The notes under the pieces were generated by a model. That model did no database searches. It was given only the letters and a program-made list of their open reading frames with translations, and had not been told where the DNA came from. From the NCBI GenBank assembly GCA_902826685.1, contig CADEFT010000022.1, positions 1 through 64,000 on the forward strand: a DNA stretch of 64,000 nt, given 5' to 3'. Shown one piece after another: positions 42,129 to 50,056 of this stretch (within the stretch, counting starts at the first letter, position 1; every line of letters starts with the position of its first letter). This stretch comes from an uncultured Acidobacteriota bacterium (lineage in GTDB: Bacteria; Acidobacteriota; Terriglobia; Bryobacterales; Bryobacteraceae). A program made the position numbers and the translations under genes.

Positions 42129-42148
42129 CCGCAGTCAATGATAGCAAC

Positions 42149-42937
42149 ATGGCACGCGCACTCCTCACTTTAACCACGGATTTCGGGGCTTCCGGCTACT
42201 TTACGGGGGCGATGAAGGGCGTCATCAAATCCATCGCCCCCGGCGCGGAAATCGTCGACATCACGCACGAGATTCCGCCGTATCGCATCGAAGAGGCGGC
42301 ATTCATTTTCGACCGGGCGTGGCGTTGTTTTCCCGGCAAAACGATTCACGTGGTGGTGGTCGATCCCGGTGTCGGCACCAGCCGGCGTCCCATCCTCGTT
42401 CAGGCGGCGGGCCAAAGTTTTGTGGCTCCGGATAACGGCGTGCTCGGTGCGATTCTCAGCCGGGAGAAATGCGCGGTGCGCGAAATCACCGCGGCCCGTT
42501 ATTTCCGCCAGCCGGTCTCGCAAACATTTCACGGACGCGATGTTTTCGCACCGGCCGCCGCCTACCTCGCCAAGGGAACCCCCGCGGCGCGCTTTGGCCC
42601 GAAGATCGGCGACGCCTTCCGCCCCGCTCTCGCCGCTGTGCAGCGCACCGGCAAGCGTACCTGGTCTGGCTGCGTTTTGCAGATCGACCGGTTCGGCAAC
42701 CTGATCACCAGCCTGCCCGCGGCCGATTTCGCCCGCATCAAAGAGAATCCCTTCGAACTGGCGGTGGGACTCGAACGCGTGACTCTCTTCGCCGCGAACT
42801 ACGAACAGGCCGCGCCGGGCGAATTGTTTGCGATCGAAGGAAGCGCCGGAATGCTCGAAGTGTCGGTGAATCGCGGCTCGGCGGCGGCGTTGTTGAAGGT
42901 GGGTACTGGCGCCCCGGTGGAGATCACGGTCTGGTAA
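42149..42937 (+). CDS. SAM hydrolase (adenosine-forming), DUF62 family
   Basis: A 262-residue member of the fluorinase/chlorinase-like family. In this family, enzymes with the Asp-Arg-His triad use hydroxide to split SAM to adenosine and methionine. Here D72 and R79 (VDPGVGTSRR) and H128 (TFHGRDVFAP) are all present, and the halogenase insertion is not apparent. The N-terminus TLTTDFGASGYFTGAMKG and IVDITHEIPP are typical. mutM follows 3 bases after the stop. Together with mtnP and the methyltransferase module it suggests SAM turnover. Physiological role in bacteria is unclear. Confidence 0.85.
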   Translation: MARALLTLTTDFGASGYFTGAMKGVIKSIAPGAEIVDITHEIPPYRIEEAAFIFDRAWRCFPGKTIHVVVVDPGVGTSRRPILVQAAGQSFVAPDNGVLGAILSREKCAVREITAARYFRQPVSQTFHGRDVFAPAAAYLAKGTPAARFGPKIGDAFRPALAAVQRTGKRTWSGCVLQIDRFGNLITSLPAADFARIKENPFELAVGLERVTLFAANYEQAAPGELFAIEGSAGMLEVSVNRGSAAALLKVGTGAPVEITVW

Positions 42938-42940
42938 GTC

Positions 42941-43744
42941 ATGCCGGAGCTGCCTGAAGTCGAAGCCGTATGCCGCAACCTGCGCCGCGAGGCCATGGGC
43001 GCGCGGGTGATTCAGTTTCACGCCGCGCGGCCGAACGTGATCGCGCCGCAGACGAATGAGGACATCGCCCAGGCGCTTGCAAACCAGACGCTCACGCGAG
43101 TGGAACGGCGCGGCAAGAATATCTATTTGCACTTTGGAAGTGGAGCCATCCTGCACACGCATCTGCGGATGACCGGGAACCTGTTTGTCATTCCCGATAT
43201 CCGGTTCCGCGCCGCCGGCACTCGGGCTTGGATGGAGATCGAAGGGGGCCGCGGTATCGTTTTCGACGATCCGCGCAATCTGGGCCGCATGCGGCTTTAT
43301 CGTTCGGCCGCCGAGGCAGTCCGCGGCCTTGGCATCGAGCCACTCTCGCCCGACTTCACCGCCGCCGTTCTCGCGGAAGAGGCGTCGCGCTCGCGCCAGC
43401 CCGCCAAACTGTTTCTGATGGATCAGACGCGCATCGCCGGGCTCGGCAACATCTACGCGGCGGAGGCGCTGTTCCGCGCCCGCATCGATCCGCGCAAGCC
43501 GATGATGCGAGTCCGGCGCCCGAAGCTGGACGCGCTCCATCGCGCCATCGTGGACGTACTGACCGAAGCCGTCGAATCCGCCGTGCTCGCCTACTCCTCA
43601 CCGGGCCACTTCAACGAAGCCGAAGAATTCGACTGCGCCGTTTACGATCGCGAAAGCGAGCCCTGCCGCGTGTGCGGACGCCGCATCAAACGCATCCCGC
43701 AGGGTGGCCGGTCCACCTACTTCTGCCCCGGCTGCCAGCGCTGA
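42941..43744 (+). CDS. mutM: Formamidopyrimidine-DNA glycosylase
   Basis: A 267-residue Fpg that excises 8-oxoguanine and formamidopyrimidine. Catalytic P2 and E3 in MPELPEVEAV, the helix-two-turn-helix with MDQTRIAGLGNIYAAEALF, and the C-terminal zinc finger CRVCGRRIKR...CPGC are all intact. It starts 3 bases after the SAM hydrolase gene. An Fpg-versus-Nei choice is settled by the ELPEVE start and Lys/Arg pattern. Length is normal. Confidence 0.95.
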   Translation: MPELPEVEAVCRNLRREAMGARVIQFHAARPNVIAPQTNEDIAQALANQTLTRVERRGKNIYLHFGSGAILHTHLRMTGNLFVIPDIRFRAAGTRAWMEIEGGRGIVFDDPRNLGRMRLYRSAAEAVRGLGIEPLSPDFTAAVLAEEASRSRQPAKLFLMDQTRIAGLGNIYAAEALFRARIDPRKPMMRVRRPKLDALHRAIVDVLTEAVESAVLAYSSPGHFNEAEEFDCAVYDRESEPCRVCGRRIKRIPQGGRSTYFCPGCQR

Positions 43745-43765
43745 GCGACAATTGTGGATCTGACG

Positions 43766-44653
43766 ATGACCATTCTTGAAGCAATCCGGCACCGCGTCCT
43801 GCTGGGCGACGGCGCCATGGGCACACAGATGCAGCAGGCGGGCCTTGAGCCCGGCGGGTGCGGCGAAGTCTGGAATCTGGAAAAGCCGGAAGCCGTGCTT
43901 CAGATTCAGCGCCGCTACGTCGAGGCCGGCTCCGACATTCTGCTATCGAATACCTTCGGCGCCAGCCGCATCATGCTCACGCGCCACGGACACGCACAGG
44001 ACGCGGCGGCCATCAACCGCGCGGGCGTCGAACTGGCACGGCAGGCTTTCGGGTCAAAGCCCGGCTGGGTGCTGGGCGATATCGGGCCATTCGGCGGCTT
44101 GATGGAACCGATGGGCGAAGTGCCGGTGGAAGCGGTGCGACTGGCCTTTCGCGAGCAGGCCAAAGCACTGGTCGATGCCGGCGCCGACGGCATCATCATC
44201 GAGACACAAACGGCGCTGGAAGAACTGGAACTGGCGCTCGAAGCCGCGCTCGAAGCAGGGTCGAAATGCGTCATCGGATCGGTGGCGTTCGACGTCACCA
44301 CCAACCGCAAAGACGTGCGTACCATGATGGGCGTTGCGCCCGAAAAGGCGGGTGAGTTCCTGCAAGCCCGCGGCGCTCACGTTGCCGCCGCCAACTGCGG
44401 CGCCAACGTCGATATGGACTGGGCCGCCAGGATTCTCACCCGCTATCGCGCCGTGTGCGATCTGCCGCTGATGGCTCAGCCCAATGCCGGTCTGCCGAAA
44501 CTGGTCAAGATGCAGGTGGTTTACGACATGACGCCCGAAGAGATGGCATCGGGCGTTCCCGCCCTCATCGAAGCCGGGGCGTCCATCGTTGGAGGATGCT
44601 GCGGCAGCGCGCCGCCGCACATCGCCGCTTTCCGCAAAATCATTCCTCAGTAG
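43766..44653 (+). CDS. Homocysteine S-methyltransferase module
   Basis: A 295-residue protein equal to the homocysteine-binding domain of MetH/BHMT, without folate, cobalamin or reactivation domains. Zn ligands are C211 (ANCGAN) and C278-C279 (GGCCGS), and the start ILEAIRHRVLLGDGAMGTQM is typical of MetH-N. It transfers a methyl group to homocysteine from an unknown donor; S-methylmethionine or SAM users are of this size, but so are split MetH parts. ATG 43766 is preferred; GTG 43754 is possible. It ends 7 bases inside the convergent uxaC. Confidence 0.82.
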   Translation: MTILEAIRHRVLLGDGAMGTQMQQAGLEPGGCGEVWNLEKPEAVLQIQRRYVEAGSDILLSNTFGASRIMLTRHGHAQDAAAINRAGVELARQAFGSKPGWVLGDIGPFGGLMEPMGEVPVEAVRLAFREQAKALVDAGADGIIIETQTALEELELALEAALEAGSKCVIGSVAFDVTTNRKDVRTMMGVAPEKAGEFLQARGAHVAAANCGANVDMDWAARILTRYRAVCDLPLMAQPNAGLPKLVKMQVVYDMTPEEMASGVPALIEAGASIVGGCCGSAPPHIAAFRKIIPQ

Positions 44654-46050
44654 GGAAGGCCCAGGTAGTCCTTGGCATTCGAGTAGCAGATACGCCGCAC
44701 CATGCCGCCCACCATCGCGATATCGCCTGGCAACTCGCCCGATTCCATTTCCCGGCCAAGCAGATTGCACAGTGTGCGCCGGAAATACTCGTGTCTGGGG
44801 AACGACATGAAGGAACGCGAGTCGGTCAGCATGCCGATGAATCGCGACAGCAAACCGACGTTCGAAAGCGCGTTCAACTGCATCTCCATCGCTTCCTTTT
44901 GATCGAGGAACCACCACCCGCTGCCAAACTGCACCTTGCCCGGCGTGCCGCCGCCCTGAAAATTTCCGATCATGGTGGCGAAGGCGTAGTTGTCCACTGG
45001 GTTGTTGTTGTAGATGACCATCTTCGGCAGCGCATTCTCCTGCTCCAGGCGGTCGAGATAGCGCCCCAGCGTATCCACCTGCGTCCAATCGCCCATCGAA
45101 TCGAATCCGGTATCCGGACCCAACTGCCGCGTCAATCGTGTATTGACGCCGCGCCGCGCGCCCAGATGAAGCTGCTTGGTCCAACCCTTGGCGGCATCCA
45201 ATTGCCCGAAGTACAGCATCAGGTTTGAGGCAAACTGGGCCTGCTCTTCCGGCGTGGCGGCGTGGCCACCGCGGGCGCGGTCGAAGATCGCCGCTGCCTG
45301 CGCGTCACTCACGAAGTCCGCGAAACAGTGATTCAAGCCGTGATCGGAGAGGCGGCAGCCAACGGCGGCGAAGAAATCGTGCCGCGCCTTCAAGGCCTCG
45401 AGAAAGCCCTGATAACTGGCGACGCTCACACCGGCCGCCGCTTCCAGCCGTGCCACCCAGGCGTTGAAAGCCTCCGGCAGATGCACCTGCAGCGCCTTGT
45501 CCGGGCGGAAGGCGGGAAACACCTTCACGTTGAAACCGGAACTGGCCAGCGCCAAATGATGTTCCAGCGTATCGGTGGGATCGTCGGTGGTACACAGCGC
45601 CTTGACATTGAACTTTCGCAGCAGGCCCTGCGTGGTCATGCCGCCTGTGGCCAGCATCGAATTCGCCTTCTCCCAGACGCGCACCGCGCTCGATTCATCC
45701 AGCAGTTCGTCGATGCCGAAATAGCGCTTTAACTCCAGATGCGTCCAGTGATAGAGCGGATTGCGCAACGTCTCGGGCACCGTGCGGGCCCAGGCGAGGA
45801 ACTTCTCCAGCGGATCGGCGTCACCGGTACAGAGCCGCTCTTCTACGCCGTTGGCGCGCATCGCCCGCCACTTGTAATGATCCCCTTCGAGCCAGATCTC
45901 AAACAGGTTGCGGAACTGGCGATTTTCTGCGATATCCTTGGGCGGAAGATGATTGTGATAGTCGAGAATCGGCTCATCCTTGGCGAAACCGTGATAGAGG
46001 CGGCGCGCTGACGGCGTGGATAGGAGAAAGTCTTCCTGTATGAAGTTCAT
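44647..46050 (-). CDS. uxaC: Glucuronate/galacturonate isomerase
   Basis: A 467-residue uronate isomerase, converting D-galacturonate to tagaturonate or D-glucuronate to fructuronate. The N-terminus MNFIQEDFLLSTPSARRLYH and the metal motif DYHNHLPPKDIAENRQFRNL match UxaC closely; GDHYKWRAMRANGV and LTDSRSFMSFPRHEYFRRTL follow. Its ATG lies 11 bases into the divergent pectate lyase gene, so both share a regulatory region inside coding sequence. UxaA is encoded at 1342-2907; uxaB was not seen. Confidence 0.96.
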   Translation of the reverse strand: MNFIQEDFLLSTPSARRLYHGFAKDEPILDYHNHLPPKDIAENRQFRNLFEIWLEGDHYKWRAMRANGVEERLCTGDADPLEKFLAWARTVPETLRNPLYHWTHLELKRYFGIDELLDESSAVRVWEKANSMLATGGMTTQGLLRKFNVKALCTTDDPTDTLEHHLALASSGFNVKVFPAFRPDKALQVHLPEAFNAWVARLEAAAGVSVASYQGFLEALKARHDFFAAVGCRLSDHGLNHCFADFVSDAQAAAIFDRARGGHAATPEEQAQFASNLMLYFGQLDAAKGWTKQLHLGARRGVNTRLTRQLGPDTGFDSMGDWTQVDTLGRYLDRLEQENALPKMVIYNNNPVDNYAFATMIGNFQGGGTPGKVQFGSGWWFLDQKEAMEMQLNALSNVGLLSRFIGMLTDSRSFMSFPRHEYFRRTLCNLLGREMESGELPGDIAMVGGMVRRICYSNAKDYLGLPY

Positions 46051-47689
46051 CGTTTTCTTCCTTAGTGTAACGGCGATCGTCCCGTTAGCTTACGCCCAAT
46101 CGCGGGACGAGGTGTTGCAGGCCATGCGCAAAGCCGCCGCGTTCTATGTGGACAAGGTCTCCACCGAAGGCGGCTATCACTATTACTATGCCGAGGATTT
46201 GAGCTACGGACGGTCCGAACACGGCGACGGTCTCACGCAAATCGAACTCCAGCGGGAAGCGACGCCCAGGGTAGGCATGGCGTTTCTCGAAGCCTTCGAA
46301 GCCACCGGAGACCGGTTCTATCTGGAGGCGGCGCGCAAAGCGGCGACCGCGGCCGTGCGCGGGCAGCTCTGTTCGGGCGGCTGGGACTACGTCATCGAAT
46401 TCGACGCCTTGAAACGCAAGGCATTTCCCTATCGCAGCGAGCACGACTGCAATTCCGCCACGCTGCCCCAGACGCCGAACACCACCCTCGACGACAACAC
46501 GACACAGGCTACGCTGCGCCTGCTGATGCGCACCGACCAGGCGCTCGATTTTAAGGACCGGCCGATTCATGAAGCGGCGCTGTTCGCGCTCGAGAAGCTG
46601 ATGGCGGTGCAGTATCCCAACGGAGCCTGGCCGCAGCGCTTCGTCTCTCCGCTCGATCCGGCGCAACATCCGGTGAAGAAGGCGAGCTATCCGGACAACT
46701 GGTCCCGTAAATGGCCCGGCGAGGTTTACCGCCAGCACTACACCTTCAACGACAACACGATTTCCGATTGCATCGACATGATGCTGGAAGCCGCGCGCAT
46801 CTACCGGGATCCGCGCTATCTCGCCTCGGCCGAAAAGGGCGGAGGCTTCATTCTATTGGCGCAGATGCCGGAACCGCAGCCCGCTTGGGCTCAGCAATAC
46901 GACATCGACATGCACCCGGCGTGGGCGCGCGTGTTCGAGCCGCCTTCGATTACCGGTGGGGAATCGCAGGGCCTCATGCGCATGCTGCTGGTGCTGTACC
47001 GGGAGACGGGAAATCGTAAGTATCTCGATGCCGTCGGCGCGCCGCTTCGCTATCTGCAAAACTCCGTTCTCGAGCGGCCGTCCCGCCGCGTCGAAGCGTT
47101 CGGCCGCATAAGACCGGGCGTCCCCGTGATGGCGCGCTTCTATGAGCTGAAGACCAACCGGCCGCTGTACATCACCAAGGGCACCATGGTGCAGGCCAAG
47201 GGCCTTGGCTCGGCGCGCATCGATGGATACCAGCTGAGCTATGAACCGGATTCGGTGATCACGCATTACGGCGTGCTGACGACCGGCGCTCAACTCCCGG
47301 GCATTCGCAACGACTTTGAGCGCTATCGGAAGGCCGACCCCGCCAAGCTCCGCCGCGGCGACAAGCTGCATGGACTTTCGCCGTGGAACGAACCCGACGC
47401 CGGGCCGCTTTCCCGGAAGCCAACGGAAGAGAAAGTGAAAACCTTGATCGCCGCCATGGATCCGCGCGGCGCCTGGCTCGAGCCCGGAACCATTGGCAAG
47501 GCGGACCGCCTCATGAACGTGTTCGCCGCGCGCGACATGGTGTTGACCATCAATGGCCGGCCCACCGCCATTAAAGAGAACGATCGCATCGAGATCTTTC
47601 AAGGCACGCAGCCGCCGCGGACCCAGATCATCCGTTCCGAAACGTTCGCCGATAATCTGGAGGCGCTGGCCGCTTTCGTCGCGCGCTAA
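46040..47689 (+). CDS. Exported PL10-like pectate lyase
   Basis: A 549-residue secreted polysaccharide lyase. The signal peptide is MKFIVFFLSVTAIVPLAYA. The (alpha/alpha)-barrel region contains FEATGDRFYLEAARKAATA, LDDNTTQATLRLLM, the QYPNGAWPQRF motif and HYTFNDNTISDCIDMMLEAA, which are hallmarks of family PL10 that cleave pectate by beta-elimination. The C-terminal 130 residues are less conserved. AGGAG lies upstream of ATG 46040; an earlier ATG (46016) would spoil the signal peptide. It is divergent from uxaC and should feed it with galacturonate oligomers. The 3' end overlaps a response regulator gene by 4 bases. Confidence 0.85.
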   Translation: MKFIVFFLSVTAIVPLAYAQSRDEVLQAMRKAAAFYVDKVSTEGGYHYYYAEDLSYGRSEHGDGLTQIELQREATPRVGMAFLEAFEATGDRFYLEAARKAATAAVRGQLCSGGWDYVIEFDALKRKAFPYRSEHDCNSATLPQTPNTTLDDNTTQATLRLLMRTDQALDFKDRPIHEAALFALEKLMAVQYPNGAWPQRFVSPLDPAQHPVKKASYPDNWSRKWPGEVYRQHYTFNDNTISDCIDMMLEAARIYRDPRYLASAEKGGGFILLAQMPEPQPAWAQQYDIDMHPAWARVFEPPSITGGESQGLMRMLLVLYRETGNRKYLDAVGAPLRYLQNSVLERPSRRVEAFGRIRPGVPVMARFYELKTNRPLYITKGTMVQAKGLGSARIDGYQLSYEPDSVITHYGVLTTGAQLPGIRNDFERYRKADPAKLRRGDKLHGLSPWNEPDAGPLSRKPTEEKVKTLIAAMDPRGAWLEPGTIGKADRLMNVFAARDMVLTINGRPTAIKENDRIEIFQGTQPPRTQIIRSETFADNLEALAAFVAR

Positions 47690-48369
47690 TCCTGGAAGAG
47701 GTAGCCTTCGCGCCGCACCGTCAGGATGTGGCGCGGATTCTGCGGATCGTCTTCCACCTTCTGGCGCAGGCTGGCGATGTGGACGTCGACGGTTCGGGTG
47801 ACCGCGCCCTGATAGCCCCATACCTTTTCGAGCAGTTCCGCCCGCGAGACCGCGTGACCTTTGTGCGCGATCAAGTAGCGCAGAAGCTGCAGCTCCTTGC
47901 CCGAAAGGCTGAGCCGGGCCCCGTTGCGGATCAGTGTGCCGCCGAAAAATTCCACATAGGCGGCGCCAAACCGGTATTCCCACAAACCGTGAATCCGCTG
48001 CGCTTCGGCGCGCCGCAACAGGGCGCGGATGCGCGCCATCAGCTCCTTCACGTCGAAGGGCTTTGTCAGGTAGTCGTCGGCGCCGGCGTCGAAACCTTTC
48101 ACCTTGTCTTCGAGTTCCGCGCGGCCGGTCACCATCAGCACCGGCACGCGCACACCCAGCCGCCGCAACTGTCCGCAGACTTCGTAGCCGTCGCCGCCGG
48201 GAATGGTGACGTCCAACAGAATGGCGTCGAAGCTTTCATTCACCGCCCGGTTGACGGCCGCCGCGCCGTCTCCGAAGCTTTCCACCGAGAAACCCTCTCC
48301 ACCGAGGGCATCCGTTAATGTGACGACCAGGTTCGGATCGTCTTCGACGAGCAACAACCGCTGTGCCAT
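47686..48369 (-). CDS. OmpR-family response regulator, orphan
   Basis: A 227-residue transcription regulator: receiver domain (2-118) with acid pocket E9-D10-D11, phospho-acceptor D53 (LLDVTIPGGDGY) and K102-like lysine in YLTKPFDV, and winged helix (about 130-225: LSGKELQLLRYLIAHKGHAV, RTVDVHIASLRQKVEDDPQN). No histidine kinase is adjacent on the same strand. It faces the pectate lyase gene tail to tail and is divergent from the intradiol dioxygenase gene, whose 197-base gap holds an inverted repeat. Confidence 0.92.
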   Translation of the reverse strand: MAQRLLLVEDDPNLVVTLTDALGGEGFSVESFGDGAAAVNRAVNESFDAILLDVTIPGGDGYEVCGQLRRLGVRVPVLMVTGRAELEDKVKGFDAGADDYLTKPFDVKELMARIRALLRRAEAQRIHGLWEYRFGAAYVEFFGGTLIRNGARLSLSGKELQLLRYLIAHKGHAVSRAELLEKVWGYQGAVTRTVDVHIASLRQKVEDDPQNPRHILTVRREGYLFQD

Positions 48370-48426
48370 GACTTGCTAGCGTTGACGCCGCCCGGCCCGT
48401 GCGCCGTTCCGAAAGGCCTCAAAGGC

Positions 48427-48504
48427 TTTACTTTCTTAACCCAATCCAAGGGGGCGGCGGCGGTTTGTAAAGGCCCGTGAAAAGCCTTGATTAAGAAGGT
48501 AAAC
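48427..48504. promoter_or_regulatory. Widely spaced imperfect inverted repeat, possible operator
   Basis: TTTACTTTCTTAA (48427-48439) and TTAAGAAGGTAAA (48492-48504) are inverted copies of each other with a single mismatch. Flanking AAGG and CCTT extend the arms to about 17 bases with one bulge. AAAGGC occurs three times in the same gap (48412, 48421, 48469). The repeat lies between the divergent response regulator and dioxygenase genes. A role as a DNA-binding site for this or another regulator is inferred. Confidence 0.45.
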
Positions 48505-48566
48505 CTTGGCGCGTGAATTCATTGATCCGGACCGGTTTGCGGGTATAACGATCTAGGAGCCAGACC

Positions 48567-49862
48567 ATGAACCACTTCAAAAACGATTCCACCGCGAGCC
48601 GCCGCCAGTTTCTGGCCGCCATGGGCCTCGGCGGATTCTTCTATACCGCCCGCGGCGCTTTCGCCCAACAACTGTTGACCGCCACGCCCGCGCAAACCCT
48701 CGGGCCGTATTACCCGGACGTCATGCCGCTCGATCAGGATAACGACCTTCTGGTTATCAACGACGCCACGACGCCCGCGATCGGTGAGATCTCGTGGATC
48801 AGCGGCCGAATCCTTGACCGCCGTGGCGATCCGGTACGCGGCGCTCTGGTGGAAATCTGGCAGGCCGACAACAACGGCGCCTATATTCACACGCGCAGCC
48901 CGATCGCCAATCGCGACCGTGCGTTTCAAGGCTACGGCAAGTTCATCACCGGTTCCACCGGGCAATATCTGTTTCGCACCGTCAAGCCAGGACTCTATCC
49001 GGGCCGCACGCGCCACGTTCACGTTCAAGTCACCGCGCCGGGCGGCGTCAAGCTGGTCACGCAGCTTTATGTGACCGGCGATGCGCGCAATGCGGCTGAC
49101 GGCGTGTTGCGCGGGCTTACCGCCGCTCAGCAGGCCATGGTGGTTGTGCCCTGGTCCGGTGTCGAGGGCTCGCGGATCGGAGAACTGTTGGCGAACTTCG
49201 ATGTGGTGTTGGGATACACGCCGGTCGAAAACGCACCCACCGCGCGGCCCACAATGGTTTCGATGGTCCATGCCGCCACTCTCCATCCGGGCGGCGCCGC
49301 GGCCGGACTGGTCACCATCGCCGGCACGGGGCTTGAAGGCGCGGCAATCGAGATCAACAATCAACCCGCGCAGGTAGTCTCATCGACCGCTACCGAAGTG
49401 ACGGTCCGCGCACCGGAGACTGCCGGCCGCGTCGAGGTGAAGGCGACGGGCGCCAGCGGCGACTCCACAGTCCTCACCGGCGATCTGCAGGCGCTGATGC
49501 CCGGCCTGTTCCTGCTCGACAACCAGAACGTCAATGCCGTACGGGCCGACGGATCCATCGCGGCTCCGGACGGTACGGTGAAGGATGCCGCCACCGTGCC
49601 GGCCAGGTCCGGCGAGATTCTGACCCTGACGGGCACCGGATTCGGACCCGCCGCGCAGGATTCGACGGCGCTGCTCAATCCGGTACGGATTCAGATCGAC
49701 ACCGTGGCCGCCGAGGTAATCGCGGCCGAACTTGCCGAGCCCGGCTTGGCGCGATTCACGGTCAAGGTGCCCGATTTGGCCGATGGCGATCATTCGGTCA
49801 CCGTGCAAGCGGCGGGCGTAAGAGCCGCGAAAATCGGCAAGCTGCGGATCCAGAACGGTTGA
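48567..49862 (+). CDS. Tat-exported intradiol dioxygenase with IPT/TIG-like C-terminus
   Basis: A 431-residue protein. Residues 11-34 are a Tat signal (SRRQFLAAMGLGG). Residues about 40-215 are an intradiol ring-cleavage dioxygenase domain of the protocatechuate 3,4-dioxygenase type. Iron-ligand candidates are Y106 (WQADNNGAY), Y144 (PGLYPGRT), H150 and H152 (RTRHVHVQV). Residues about 225-310 resemble an IPT/TIG fold (VTIAGTGLEGAAIEINN), and the last 120 the Solibacter-type C-terminal domain (RSGEILTLTGTGFGP). Cytoplasmic PcaGH has none of these extras. It should act outside the cytoplasm on catechol-type compounds. AGGAG precedes the ATG. Confidence 0.85.
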   Translation: MNHFKNDSTASRRQFLAAMGLGGFFYTARGAFAQQLLTATPAQTLGPYYPDVMPLDQDNDLLVINDATTPAIGEISWISGRILDRRGDPVRGALVEIWQADNNGAYIHTRSPIANRDRAFQGYGKFITGSTGQYLFRTVKPGLYPGRTRHVHVQVTAPGGVKLVTQLYVTGDARNAADGVLRGLTAAQQAMVVVPWSGVEGSRIGELLANFDVVLGYTPVENAPTARPTMVSMVHAATLHPGGAAAGLVTIAGTGLEGAAIEINNQPAQVVSSTATEVTVRAPETAGRVEVKATGASGDSTVLTGDLQALMPGLFLLDNQNVNAVRADGSIAAPDGTVKDAATVPARSGEILTLTGTGFGPAAQDSTALLNPVRIQIDTVAAEVIAAELAEPGLARFTVKVPDLADGDHSVTVQAAGVRAAKIGKLRIQNG

Positions 49863-49876
49863 GGAGGAACGTCCCC

Positions 49877-50056
49877 ATGATTCGCGTTTTCTTCTTGTGG
49901 GCTGCTTTGAACGCCTTGCTGATCTCGCAGTTGCCTCTGTGGACACCTCCGGAGGCCGCACCAAAGCCGGCTGGCGGCAGCAAGCGCGTCAAGCAGCGTG
50001 TATTGGCGCACAACGGCGCGCCTCTGGTCCTGCATGGGGCGCGTGATAATAGATGA
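49877..50056 (+). CDS. Small membrane protein coupled to sensor kinase
   Basis: A 59-residue reading frame with a strong ribosome binding site (GGAGGA, 8 bases before ATG 49877) and a stop that overlaps the kinase start as ATGA (50053-50056). Residues 3-22 (RVFFLWAALNALLISQLPLW) are one hydrophobic helix; the rest is short and basic with a Pro-rich patch (TPPEAAPKPAGG). It is probably anchored in the membrane or is a cleaved signal. I know of no family. The overlap and the ribosome site argue that it is real. Confidence 0.6.
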   Translation: MIRVFFLWAALNALLISQLPLWTPPEAAPKPAGGSKRVKQRVLAHNGAPLVLHGARDNR

